A stretch of DNA of 64,000 nucleotides from GCA-2746795 sp963747345. GTDB taxonomy: Bacteria > Chloroflexota > Anaerolineae > Promineifilales > Promineifilaceae. The stretch covers positions 1 through 64,000 of the forward strand of contig CAVVFA010000035.1 of NCBI GenBank assembly GCA_963747345.1, read 5' to 3'. Each line of letters begins with the position of its first letter. Positions within the stretch are counted from its first letter, which is position 1. Under the pieces are notes generated by a model, which worked only from the letters and a program-made list of their open reading frames with translations, had not been told where the DNA came from and ran no database searches. The position numbers and the translations under genes are program-made. Below are positions 8,482 through 20,000 of this stretch, in pieces.

Positions 8482-11400
8482 AGGTTGTTTTTCTTCCAAA
8501 TTGGGGATAGGTTGTCGATGCGTGTGGCAAGTGTGGGAATGGTTGGGAACGCTGATGGCCGTCGAAACGGCCGTTTCCACTGCACCATTTCCTTCACCGG
8601 CTTCAAAGCAATGTCAGCAAATATTGCTCGATTCTCAGCCGTTAAAATAACGTCACGAATGGCAGGTTTGGTCAGTTTAACGGTGCGTACCAAAGAACGG
8701 GCTGGGGCTTCGGTTTCATCTTCTAGTTCGACATACAAAGTCGATAAATCAACAGGCACGCGATGCGCCACCAACTGCGCCAGCAAGCGCACAATCATCG
8801 TGTGGTCATCCATACTGCGCCGATTCATCGCCGCTGATAGATGGGGTTGGTCTACCAAAATATCTTGAATCCACCAGGAGCAGGCGGCGCGTGGCCCCAG
8901 TTCCAGGAAAATACGCACGCCATCATCATAAGCGCGTTGAATCAGACCCGGAAAATCGACGCGCTGATAGGAGGCTTGGGCGATATTCTGGGCAATCGCT
9001 TCGCTGGTCAATACGGGGGAAGCATTGTCGGCTGCATAATAAAAGTCCACCGACGGCGTGGCGCTGACGGGGATGGTGTTCAGGCGGGCGAATTCCGGCC
9101 ATTCAGGCTGCATGATTTCGCAATGCAGCACCTGGTTGTAGGGCATCGGCATGAAATCGCATTCCAAATTCTGGATGACGCGCCAACACGCTTCGGGATC
9201 GCCAGCGATGACCACTTCTTGCGGGGTGTTGATGTGGGTGAGATAGACGCGATCTTCAAAGAGAACGGCCGTTTCCACATCAGCCGCATTCGTTTTCAGC
9301 ACAAAAATCCCCCAAATCGGCATCTGGTCTTGGGGATCGGCGGGCGGCAAATGCCAATGCTCGCGGATGACGTTTTGTGAACCAGCCAGCCGTTCCGTAA
9401 ACAGCGGCGAGGTACCGACCAATTCGCTGTTATTGTCCGCCACCGACCACACGCCCGTGCCAAACATCATCGTCATTTCGCCCAGACTGTAGCCCAGCGC
9501 CCCGTCTGGCTGCACCTTGAACTGGTCGCGCAGCACCTTCGTGGCCAACGTCGAGAAACTGGCGCCCGATTGCAGCATCGTCACCGAATCGGTCATCAGC
9601 TTGATCATGTGCCGCTTTTCCTCTTTTTCAGAGAGACGATGCATCGAGCGCGGGAAAAGCATTTTGTCGCCGATAAGATGGCTCGGATTGTCTACTTTGT
9701 CGGCAAAATTGGGATGAAGCTGCGGGAACAATTGGAACAGGTCGCGCCCCATGCCGGGGAAGGCGCTAAACGCCCCCGGATAAACGTAGGCGATTTTGCT
9801 ATCTTGTCCCAACGGCTGCGGCGAAAAGAAACTGCCGCCCGGTGTTTTCCATAAATTGCCTGTCTCAAACGACTTGCCCAGACCCAACAGCGCCAAGCGA
9901 ACTTCGCGTAGCAGTTCTTCTTTGTTGTGTCCCACGATGGCGAGCGCATACGTCTCCTGTTCATGTTGTTGGTAGGTATGGAAATTGCGGGAAACGGCCG
10001 TTGCCAAATCAATACTGTCCGTCAACAAAGATTGCAAATCCGCCACACGTTGGAGCAGCGTAGGCGCGTCATTGGCGGCGACAGGGCACAGATAGAACGG
10101 CGTGTGTTGCAACAGCGAATAATCGGGCGGTTGCGGCTCAGTCGCATCAGACAAAATGAGATGGGCATACGCGCCGTCTGCGCCCAGACCGTTGATGGCG
10201 GCAAACCGTTGTGTCTGTCCCGGCTCTTTGAACCAGGGGATGCGACTCAGTGGGCACGAAAAATGGCCCATTCTGCCACAATTCCGGCGCTTTGGGTGCA
10301 GTCCAACCGGGTGTGGCTGGTAGGTAGCGATGGTACAGACAGTGCGCCGTTTTGATGAGACTGGCGATACCGGAAGCGGTAAAGGTGTGGCCGATGTTGG
10401 CTTTGACACTGCCGAGGGCGGTGTGGAGTGACTGCCGTTGCCTTGGTAAACGGCCGTTATCCCCTCCATTTCCGCCGTATCTTCAGCCGCCACACCACTG
10501 CCAAACAGTTCCAAATAGCCAATGTCGCTGGGCACAATGCCCTTGCTCGGCCAACGCTTGCCGCGCCGCTTGTGCCACACGTTCTGCCGTTGGTTCTGGC
10601 CCCGCACCCTGCACGATGGCGATGGTGTCAATCACGGCATAAACGCGATCCTGATTCTGCACCGCATCTTCGTTGCGCTTCAACACCACCACGCCCGCGC
10701 CTTCGCCAATCAGCCAACCGTTGGCATTTTGGTCGAGGCTCATCGTCGGCGCGCCGCTGTTGACGGGCGCTTGTTGGTGACGGAGCAGCACGTTTTCCAC
10801 ACTGCCCGCTAAATCCACCGCGCCCACAACCACCGCGTCCACTTCGCCGTTCGCCAACATCATCTGCGCTGTTTCCAACGCCTTAAATGTTGAATTTTCC
10901 TCAGCTGAAAGGGTAAACGCTGGCCCGGAGAAATCCCACTGTGACGAGATGCGTGAGGCCATGATGTTGCCGATGAAACTGGTGTATTGGTTCACTTCGG
11001 CCGGTTCATGGATGGCCGCTTTGGTAATTTTTTCAAGCTGTATTTCTTGAGCTGGCGTTAAATCAAGGCCGCTTTTTGCCAGACTTTCTTTAATTTGCCA
11101 GGTCAAATCCACGCGCCCGCGAAAGCTGTGCAGGGCCAATTCCGCACCAGCGGCAATGATGACAGCCACGTTGCCGCCTTCTGCCAGACCGGCATCGTGC
11201 AAGGCGCGATCTGCCACCTTGAGGATGAGCAGATGTTGGGGGATGGGCTGGTCGTTATTGGGCGGGATTTTGAAGTGGAAAAAGTCCATGTCAAAATCAG
11301 AAATGTAGGCCCCTTGTGGCGCTTGCCCGTCAGGGAAGTGGTATTGTTTGAGCAGTTCTGTTTCGCTTTCAATACCCTGCCAGCGTCCTTCAGGAACGGC

Positions 11401-12888
11401 CGTGAACTGTTGTTGTCCCCGATAAATCGTCTGCCCAAAGGCATCCAGGCCATCACACCCACCAAAAAACGCATCCATACCCACAATTGCCATCTTTGTA
11501 TGCGGATTGGAGATTGGAGATTGGAGATTGGGTTGTGCATCTTTTTCGAGAATGAGGTGGGCATTCGTGCCGCCAAACCCGAAGGCGCTGACAGCGGCGC
11601 GTTCCATGTTACCTTGCTGCGGCCAGGGAATGGTTTGTGAAACCATTTGCTCAGCGGAGATTGTGCCGTTTTTGGACGAGAGCGGCTGGTCTAAATGCAG
11701 GGTTGCCGGAATTTGCCGGTGCGCCATGCCCAGAATCACCTTGGTCATGCCCGCCATACCCGCCGCCGTCAGCAAATGGCCGAAATTAGACTTGGCCGAA
11801 CCGACCAGCGGTGCCTTGCCTACACTGCTGTAAAAGGTCTCCATGGAGTTGAGTTCTGTCTTGTCGCCAACGGGGGTGCCGGTGGCGTGACATTCCACGT
11901 AATCAATGTCGGCTGGGCTGACACCGGATTTTTCGTAAGCCCGTTCAAAGGCCAAAATTTGCCCTTTGGGGTTTGGCTGAAGCAGGAATTTGCCCTTGCC
12001 ATCATTGGAAAGGCCGATGCCGCTGATGACAGCGTAAATCTTGTCGCCGTCGCGCACGGCGTCGCTGTGGCGCTTGAGCACGAACATGCCTGCGCCTTCG
12101 CCCGCATACAAACCATCTGACCCCTGGTTCAAGGGCGCACTGACGGCGTCGCCTTCTGGATAGGCGTGGAAAATGGAGAAACCCATGTTGATGAAGAAGG
12201 GATCGGCGCGGCTGACAGCGCCAGCCAGCATCAAATCCGCTTTGCCGGAGAGCAAATATTGCCCGGCCAGTTTGACGGCGTAGAGCGACGACGCGCAGGC
12301 GGCATCCAGAGCAAAGTTTGCGCCGCCCAAACCCATTGCCTGCCCCACAAATGCGGCTGGATAGCCGGCGATCTTCAAGTTGTCGGGCGAAATGGGGCCA
12401 ACTTCAGGCAAGGTAACGAGGGGTAGTTCCTGACCTAGCAAATCGTGGGTGGCGGCTTCTAGTGCTTGTTTGTAGATTGGCTCGAAGAGGTGGTTTGAAG
12501 ACTGGGTGGGGAAGGAGAGATTGCCTAAAATGATACCGGTGCGTTGCAGAACGGCCGTTTCCTCTTTGTAGCCGCTATCCTGTAAAGCCTGCTGTGCCAC
12601 ATAAAGTGACCATTTGAACAGATCGTCCATGCCTTCAATACTGGCGGCGGGCAGCCGGTAGCCGTTGGCATCAAACTGAAAATCTCGAATGTAACCACCT
12701 TGCAGACAGTAATATTTGTCGGTAGTTTTAGAATTGGGAGCGTAAAAAATTTGAGGATCGACACCCATCTGGTCAGCCGTAGCCGCGGATCGGGAATCTT
12801 TTTGTGCGAGCAGATTTTGCCAATATTCTTCCGGTGTTTCGGCATCTGGGAAGAGACAGGAAATGCCAATAATTGCGATTTTTTCCAT
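8478..12888 (-). CDS. KS-CLF-AT polyketide/PUFA synthase subunit (OrfB-like), frameshifted
   Basis: Second megasynthase gene. The ketosynthase (residues ~1-450) has ALDAACASSL with Cys198, ECHATGTPVGD and SAKSNFGHLLTAAG, a complete Cys-His-His set. A linker made of the NLQSPISN repeat leads to a chain-length factor. It begins KMAIVGMDAFFGG and lacks the active Cys: the equivalent position reads TLSAEENSTF. The acyltransferase follows, with AYVYPGAFSAFPGMGRDL and the nucleophile loop GYSLGEM. Frame changes near 10540, 10425 and 10235 fall in the C-terminal CLF region. The order KS-CLF-AT is that of thraustochytrid OrfB minus its ER; bacterial PfaC has DH domains instead of AT. Its stop overlaps the start of the DH gene. 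The upstream neighbour is the AbrB/DUF2283 module, 20 bp away. Confidence 0.85.
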
Positions 12889-12908
12889 AAGTTTTTATAA
12901 ACGGCCGT

Positions 12909-13325
12909 TTATTTTAATTTATATTCGGCACGGGACTCGGCAACGGCCGTTGTCAATACTTGCTGTGATGTCAATGTTGTAATCGGCATCATTTCATTAG
13001 AAGATGGCGTAAACGCCGATAGGTTAAGGTAACTGGAGATTGGCTCTGTTTGCAAAATTTGCAAAACCGTATGCCGTGCCTCTTCCGACAGATCAGCCAA
13101 TCCCGATAAGGGGAAACTGCGCAGCCCCATTTCGGTTTTTTGGGTGAGTAACGAATAATCAAAAAAAGTTAAGCCAACTGCTTGTTTCGCTTTTTTATCC
13201 ATTCGCAACAAAATATGATCATTTAGTTCAATGCCTGTCGCCTCTTTTCCTGGGATGAATGAAACATATAAGGTATCGCTTGCCTCATCATAGGTTATGG
13301 TTGGTTTATCCATTTTTCTCACCAT
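12909..13325 (-). CDS. DUF2283 domain protein
   Basis: 138 residues. The N-terminal half (KPTITYDEASDTLYVSFIPG, then GIELNDHILLRMDKKAKQAVGLTFFDYSLL) is a typical DUF2283 fold, a small domain of unknown biochemical role that often sits next to toxin-like genes. The C-terminal ~60 residues have no known motif and end near an AACGGCCGTT copy. The start overlaps the stop of the preceding nuclease-like gene by 7 bp, so the two are co-translated. An antitoxin or accessory role is inferred from context only. Confidence 0.75.
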   Translation of the reverse strand: MVRKMDKPTITYDEASDTLYVSFIPGKEATGIELNDHILLRMDKKAKQAVGLTFFDYSLLTQKTEMGLRSFPLSGLADLSEEARHTVLQILQTEPISSYLNLSAFTPSSNEMMPITTLTSQQVLTTAVAESRAEYKLK

Positions 13326-13654
13326 ATTTCTTTTTGATATGCGGTGACAATGTAATTATTGCGTATGGGTTCGCCCGTTTCGCCTACTTTGTAACGAAAT
13401 AATACAATGGCAATTATGTGAGTATTGTCTACAGGTAAATCATCAAATTGCATGGCGTAGCGATATTTTTGTGGATTCAATGAATCTTGTTTACGCTTTC
13501 CGTGCTGTATCGTTTCTTGAAGGTGATGTTCAAATCCAATCATTTCAGGGTGATTAATTGGATTGACAATATGTTCCCATCGCTCTTGAGTTAGATAAAT
13601 TTCGTTTCCGTCACGATCTTGAACTGACCATAAAATATCATTTTTATTGGTCAT
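13319..13654 (-). CDS. Small nuclease-like protein (PBECR/RelE-like toxin candidate)
   Basis: 111 residues. The pattern IYLTQERWEHIVNPINHPEM, a later ETIQHGKRKQDSLNP and KYRYAMQFDDLP resemble the compact barnase/RelE-like nuclease families usually annotated as phage-derived or host-attack RNases (Trp-x-His-Ile followed by a basic patch). Similarity is judged by eye and is weak. It lies 6 bp after an AbrB-type gene and overlaps a DUF2283 gene, the gene order of a toxin-antitoxin-like cassette. The whole module sits inside a lipid-synthase operon, in the same direction. It could be a stabilising element or a passenger. Confidence 0.55.
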   Translation of the reverse strand: MTNKNDILWSVQDRDGNEIYLTQERWEHIVNPINHPEMIGFEHHLQETIQHGKRKQDSLNPQKYRYAMQFDDLPVDNTHIIAIVLFRYKVGETGEPIRNNYIVTAYQKEIW

Positions 13655-13660
13655 TGTACT

Positions 13661-13957
13661 TTATACAACACTTGATGAGGTTTTAAAGATTTCTTCTCGG
13701 ATTTTAGGTAAATCTTCTAGTAACTCAGCTAACGTCACGCCCGTTTCATCCATCAGATGGGTAATTTTGTTTGTCAATTCGTAGGTACGTGATGGTTTGA
13801 CAGCTAGGACAGCAACATTTCCGACTTGAAAGAGGGTAAGGAAATCGCCGTCTTCAAGCGAAAGTGCATCTCGTAGTTTACGCGGAATTGTTACCCGCCC
13901 CTGCGACCGTACCTGAATTGTGAATTGCTGCGAGTAATCCATGCTTTCAGTTAGCAT
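13661..13957 (-). CDS. AbrB/MazE-type DNA-binding antitoxin or regulator
   Basis: The N-terminal swapped-hairpin domain is clear: QQFTIQVRSQGRVTIPRKLR, then DALSLEDGDFLTLFQVG. The C-terminal helix (LTNKITHLMDETGVTLAELLEDLPKIREEIF) would contact a partner protein. I start at the ATG at 13957, preceded by GGGA; a TTG start at 13969 is also possible. Proteins like this bind their own promoter as dimers and neutralise a neighbouring toxin. It follows the first megasynthase gene by about 45 bp, so it would be transcribed from the lipid-synthase promoter unless an internal promoter exists. Confidence 0.8.
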   Translation of the reverse strand: MLTESMDYSQQFTIQVRSQGRVTIPRKLRDALSLEDGDFLTLFQVGNVAVLAVKPSRTYELTNKITHLMDETGVTLAELLEDLPKIREEIFKTSSSVV

Positions 13958-14000
13958 AACATATCCCAAAAGAAGTGTGATACAAGACGTGTTTCACAAT

Positions 14001-17000
14001 TTATCCAGCCGGTACAAACAGGTGGTTCAACTGTTTACTGATGGTTACTTGTGCACCCAAGACACGGGCATATAAACGGCCGTTTTCATCATGCGTCAAT
14101 ATATCAGCCACCAGCTTGCTGTCTGAGCTTTCTTTCACTTCCATCGTCACGTAGGTGGTGACGCCAAACGGAATCGGGCGGAACTGCTCGCCGCGGTCGG
14201 TGTGCAGCGGCAGACTGCCCGCATCATGGAAATGACGCGCCCAGATGACCATGCTCTGGAACTGTCCATCCGCGATGAACGGGTTGAAACTTTGCACCTG
14301 GAACTGACCTTGCTCCAGGTCAGAAAGCGCAGGCAATTCACAGCGCATCGTCACCTTTTGCTCGCTGATGTTGAGCACCTGCGCCACACCCTGGAAGTCT
14401 GGTCCGTGGAACAGCGTGCCGTTCTGGTACAAATCCTCTTTGCTGATGGGGTTGATCACACCAGGGTCGAAGTTGGCGTAAACGGGAGCTTCGGGCAGGC
14501 TGGCTTGCAGGGTAATCTCTGCCCGATAATGAAAACGCGGTTTGCCGTCTTCATTTTGGCTGGAAACCATTGCTTTGAAGCGGATCGTGCCGTTTGCTTT
14601 GACCGTTTCATCCAATTGCAGAACGTATTCTTTGGCTTCTGGGTGGGTCTCGTCGAAAACGATGCCCTTGAGCACCTGATAATTGTCACAGCTTGCCATG
14701 GTGTAGCCGGGATACAACTGCTCACACACACTGCCCATCCAGGCGATGGCACACACCGTTGGCAAAACTGCATTGCCGCCGATGACGTGGTCTTGCAGGA
14801 ACGGATTTGCCGCTTCACTCAAGAAGCGGTGGATGCGATGCTGGCGTAAACGGCCGTTCAAATCTCCATCCGGGAAAGCCAGAGGCCCACCGACGACGGT
14901 TTGGCAGACGGCGTGGTTGGCAGCGCTGAGTTCATTTGCCAAAATCCAGGCACCCACTTCAATTGGAATGACCTGGATATGGCGTTCGGCAAACAACTGT
15001 TTGAGCGCGGGCGTCACCATGCCGCCATCCCACGGACCCCAATCAATGGCGACGACGTGGCAGTGGGGATGCTGCTGCTTGACGAGATGGGCGGTCTTGT
15101 TGAGGATGTCGTTGGCAACGGCATAGTCGGCCTGGCCGACATTGCCGTAGAAGCCAGCCGCTGAGGAGAACAAGACCAGATGCTGTAACTGATTGACGGG
15201 AACCGCTTGCAACAGGGCGTGCAGACCATCAACTTTGGTGCTGTAAACGGCCGTGTAATCCTGCTCTGTTTTCTTTTCGATGAGCTTGTCGGAGAGCACG
15301 CCCGCGCCATGAATGATGCCGGTGATAGCCCCTAGCCGTTGGGAAACGGCCGTTAACGCCTCCCCCAACGCCGCCCCATCTGTCACATCCACAGGCAGGT
15401 ATTCAACCTGACTGCCCGCTTGCTCGATGGTGCGCAGCGTGGCCTCAATCGCTTGCTTGGAACTGATAGCCCGGGCCATTTTGCCAATAAGCAGGGGCGT
15501 AGGCTTTTCGCCTTGAGCTACCAGGCGCTCCATGATTTGCCGTTTGATGGCGGCTTCATCGGAGCCAGCTTGCAGCCAACTGGTATCTACGTCCGCAATG
15601 GCTGAGCGTCCCAACAGTACAAATTTGCACTGATACTGCTGAGCCAGATTGATGACACAGTCAGCGGTAATCCCTTTTGCGCCGCCGCTCACCAAAAACA
15701 CAGAGTTTGGCGTGATTTGGCTGTCTGGTGTGTAGGCTGTTAGCGGCGCCTCAACGGTCGTGAGGGTAACGCGCCCCTGGTTGCCATAACCAACCTCTGT
15801 GATCAGCTGGTTGGGATCGTACAGTTCGGCCAGAACATAGGCGGCGGCTTGCTCTGGCGTAAAGCCCGGATGCAAGTCGATGGCGCGGCAGAAGACCTGC
15901 GGCCATTCCAGATTGAGCGTTTTGGTAAGCCCAAACAGACCGCCATGGATGGGGTCGAAGGCAATCTCGCCATCGAGACCTAATGAACCGTCCATGCGAG
16001 CGACGGTGACGAAACTGGCGCGAGCCTGCTGTTGGGCTGTCTCGTTGAGTGTTTCTTTGAGGTGCTTGGCGATGAAGAAAACCTGCTTGAGCACCGCTGC
16101 TGAATCGGCTTGCGCTGGTTGCAGGTGGATGAAGGAAGCGATGGGACCAAACTGGGTGGTAACGGCCGTTATCCCTTCCACCAAATCCACCTCATCCAAA
16201 TTCGCCAAACTCACGCGCTCGACACCCGCTGGCAGCGCCGCTTGAGCGGAGACCAACGACTGCGGAAAGCTGAGTACCGCCACGCGCCAGCCGCGTTCCA
16301 GCAAAGATTGTGCAACCTGAGTCGTGGTCTCTGTGCCGTCATCGGTGAGCAGACAGCAGTGTGAAGACGGCAGCGTGTAGGCCAGAAAATCTGGCATGGG
16401 CAGCGTCTTTAAGGTAACGAGGTTTCGCGTGATCGTGTGGTTGGTGGGAGCGGGCACACGATTACGCTGCTGGAAAGAATCGGCTCCCGCTACAGCCGCA
16501 CTAATTTTTTTTCCGGTTCTCCTGTTAATGAACCGTTGAGATGGTCGTTTTGCAAATGATCCACAATCTGCTGCAAAGTGCGCAGTTCCGCCAATTCTGC
16601 CGGATTCACTTCTGGCAGTTCGGGGTGCTGTTCCTGCATCGCACCCAGGATTTCGACCCGTTTGATGGAGTCGATGCCGAGGTCGGATTCCATGTCCATG
16701 CTCATTTCCAGCATTTCCACCGGGTAGCCGGTCTTTTCGCTGACGATGACGAGCATCGCTTGTTCTAATTCGGCGACGTTGGTAGTTGGAGATTCGACAA
16801 CTTGTCCTGAATCAGTCTCAGGAATGAAGAACTCGTCCTGAGCTTGGCGAAGGATGGGAGATGGGCTGGTGTGGCGGCCGTTCGTCGTTAGCCGTTGCCC
16901 CTTATCGGTTGACTGCCCACTGTTTACTGTCAACTGTTCACTGTCCACTGACAGGTGATCCACAATCTGTTGCAGTGTGCGCAGTTCCGCCAATTCAGCC

Positions 17001-20000
17001 GGATTGACTTCAGGTAGTTCGGGGTGCTGTTCCTGCATCGCGCCCAGAATTTCAACACGTTTGATGGAGTCGATGCCGAGGTCGGATTCCATGTCCATGC
17101 TCATTTCCAGCATTTCCACGGGGTAGCCGGTTTTCTCGCTGACGATGACGAGCATGGCCTGGGCGAGTTCGGCGACGTTGGAGGCTGGAGATTGGAGAAC
17201 TTGTCCTGAGCTTGTCGAAGGATTGGAGATTGGAGATTGGGCGGCAGGTTCAGGGGCCACTGAAAACTGAACACTGTTTACTGTCAACTGTTCACTGTCC
17301 ACTGACAGGTGATCCACAATTTGCTGTAAAGTGCGTAGTTCCGCCAGTTCAGCCGGATTGACTTCTGGCAGTTCGGGATGTTGTTCCTGCATCGCGCCCA
17401 GGATTTCGACGCGTTTGATGGAGTCGATGCCGAGGTCGGATTCCATGTCCATGCTCATTTCCAGCATTTCCACGGGGTAGCCGGTCTTCTCGCTGACGAT
17501 GACGAGCATGGCCTGGGCGAGTTCGGCGACGTTGGAGGCTGGAGATTGGAGAACTTGTCCTGAGCTTGTCGAAGGATTGGAGATTGGAGATTGGGCGGCA
17601 GGTTCAGGGGCCACTGAAAACTGAACACTGTTCACTGTCAACTGTTCACTGTCCACTGACAGGTGATCCACAATTTGCTGTAAAGTGCGCAGTTCCGCCA
17701 GTTCAGCCGGATTGACTTCTGGCAGTTCGGGGTGCTGTTCCTGCATCGCGCCCAGGATTTCAACTCGTTTGATGGAGTCGATGCCCAGGTCGGATTCCAT
17801 GTCCATGCTCATTTCCAGCATTTCCACGGGATAGCCGGTTTTTTCGCTGACGATGACGAGCATGGCGTCGGCGAGGGCGGCGACGTTGGTGGCTGGTGGC
17901 TGGTGGCTGGTGGCTGGTTGCGAAACGGCCACTTCGACCGCGCTCAGTGCAGGCGTTTCAACAACAACTGGTTCAGCACAACAGGAGCCGGAACAGGTTT
18001 TGCTGCCACAGGTTCAACCTTCGGCTGAATGGGTGCCGGAGCCGCAACGACTGGCGCTGGCTCCCTGACCACTGAAGACTGAACACTGTTCACTGTCAAC
18101 TGTTCACTGTTCACCGAATACTGCTGCATCAACTGCACCACGCTCTTGACGTAGGTTTCCTGCCCCTTGAGGTAGGTTTCATGGACACGGGCTGTTTCTG
18201 CTTGATGCTCATGGAGCATGTCCAGGCTTTTCTCGATACGCGCTTGCAATGCGGAGGGTTCATTCATAGATTTCATTACCTTTGACACTGGATTTGGGGC
18301 TGGTGTGGGGTCTGGGGCAGGGGGGCAGGCGCGGCTGCAATTTTTGCTGGCTGCACAGCGGCAGGAACCGGAGTCGGCGCGGCCACGATTTTCGGTTGAA
18401 CGGCAGGCATCGGGGCTGGCACAGCAGCGGGAACTGGCGCTGTAACCACCTTCGCTTTCACCGGAGCCACAACTGCCGCGATTGCTTTACTGTTCACTGT
18501 CAACTGTTCACTGTTCACTGCTTTGGCAACGGTTACTGGTTGCCCAACGGCCGTTATCACCTGCCCGTTTGTCAAAGCCGCCTCATACGCTTTTTCTGTT
18601 TTCGGGCTGACATAATTATTGCCCGACAAATTGACGTTGATTAAGCTCTCTTTCTCACTGGTCGGTGCAGAAAATTCGCGGCTGTAAAGATCAATCGCAC
18701 GCAGCGGCAAACCGGCGACGCACAATTGCACATACGCTTCACGCAGTTGGCGGTCACTGCCTTTGGAAGCAGACGGGTTGACCGCAATGGCAATATGAGG
18801 ACGATCTCCCAGAATGTTCTTCACCAGATTGGTGAGCACGCGCTTGGGACCGATTTCCACAAAAATCGCGCCGCCAGCGGCATAAATGTTCTCGATTTCT
18901 TGCCGGAACAGTACGGGCTTGAGGATGTGGTCCTTGAGCGTGGCTTTAATGGCCTCTGGCTGGTTGCCATACGGTTGGGCGCTGCTGTTCCCATAGACAG
19001 CGAAGCGCGGCGGGGCAAACCTGGCTTTTTCGATGGCTTGGGCAAACGGCTGTTGGGCATGGCCCACAAAGTTGGTGTGGAAGGCGGCAGATACCGGCAG
19101 GGGTGTGACCACATATCCTTTGGCGCCAAGATGCTGTTGGGCGGCTTGCATGGCAGGTGTAGAACCGGCTAAAACGACCTGGTCGTTGGAATTGTAATTG
19201 GCAATCGTGACGTCTTCCATGCCTTGAATATCGTTTTGCAATTGGGCAATATCCCCTTGCACGGCGACCATGGTGCCGGTGTCAAAGGTGGTACTGCCGG
19301 GGGCGGCCATCGCCTGCCCGCGTGCTTTTGCCAGATAATAGAAGGTGTTGTCATCCAGCACATCACCAGCCCACAAGGCGGTCAGTTCGCCAAAGCTGTG
19401 ACCAGCGGCAAAGTCGGGGCTGAAGCCTGATTGTTTGAGCAGTTTATACAGACCCGCGCTGAAGGCACCGATGCCGGGCTGCACAAACTCGGTGCGGCGC
19501 AGGGTGTCGGATTGGCCTTGTCTTTCTTCGTCGTTGAATACCGGGACGGGGAAGATAACCTCGGAGAGCGGCGGCTGTCCATCGGAGACGAACAGGGCGT
19601 CCATGCGGCCGTAGGTGTGGCGGATTGGCGGGAAGTTGAGGGCCAGTTCTTTGCCCATTTCCAGATATTGTGACCCTTGTCCGGGGAAGAGGGCGACAAC
19701 GCGCCCTTTGCTGGCGATGCCGGTTTGGCGGTAGAAAATCCCTTTGGGATGGTCCCAATGGTCAGCCGTGTTGTTTTTGAGCAGTTTAACGGCCGTTTCC
19801 AGAAACTCAATCGCCTGTGCCAACGAATCGCTGACAAAACCCAGGCGGGCGGAAGTGGTGGGAATAGTCGGCGTGCGCGAAGCATGGATGAGCGCCCGAT
19901 AATGCGCTTCGCCTGTTTCGGCTTGCAGGGCGGCAAGCTCGCTTTCGCATTTGGTGAGAAGTTGAGCGGCTGTCGGTGCGGTGAGGAAAATATCTTCTGG

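Noticed and set aside
7349..9380. Long plus-strand ORFs opposite the lipid-synthase genes
   Set aside because: They are antisense shadows of clear KS, CLF, AT and DH coding sequence on the minus strand.
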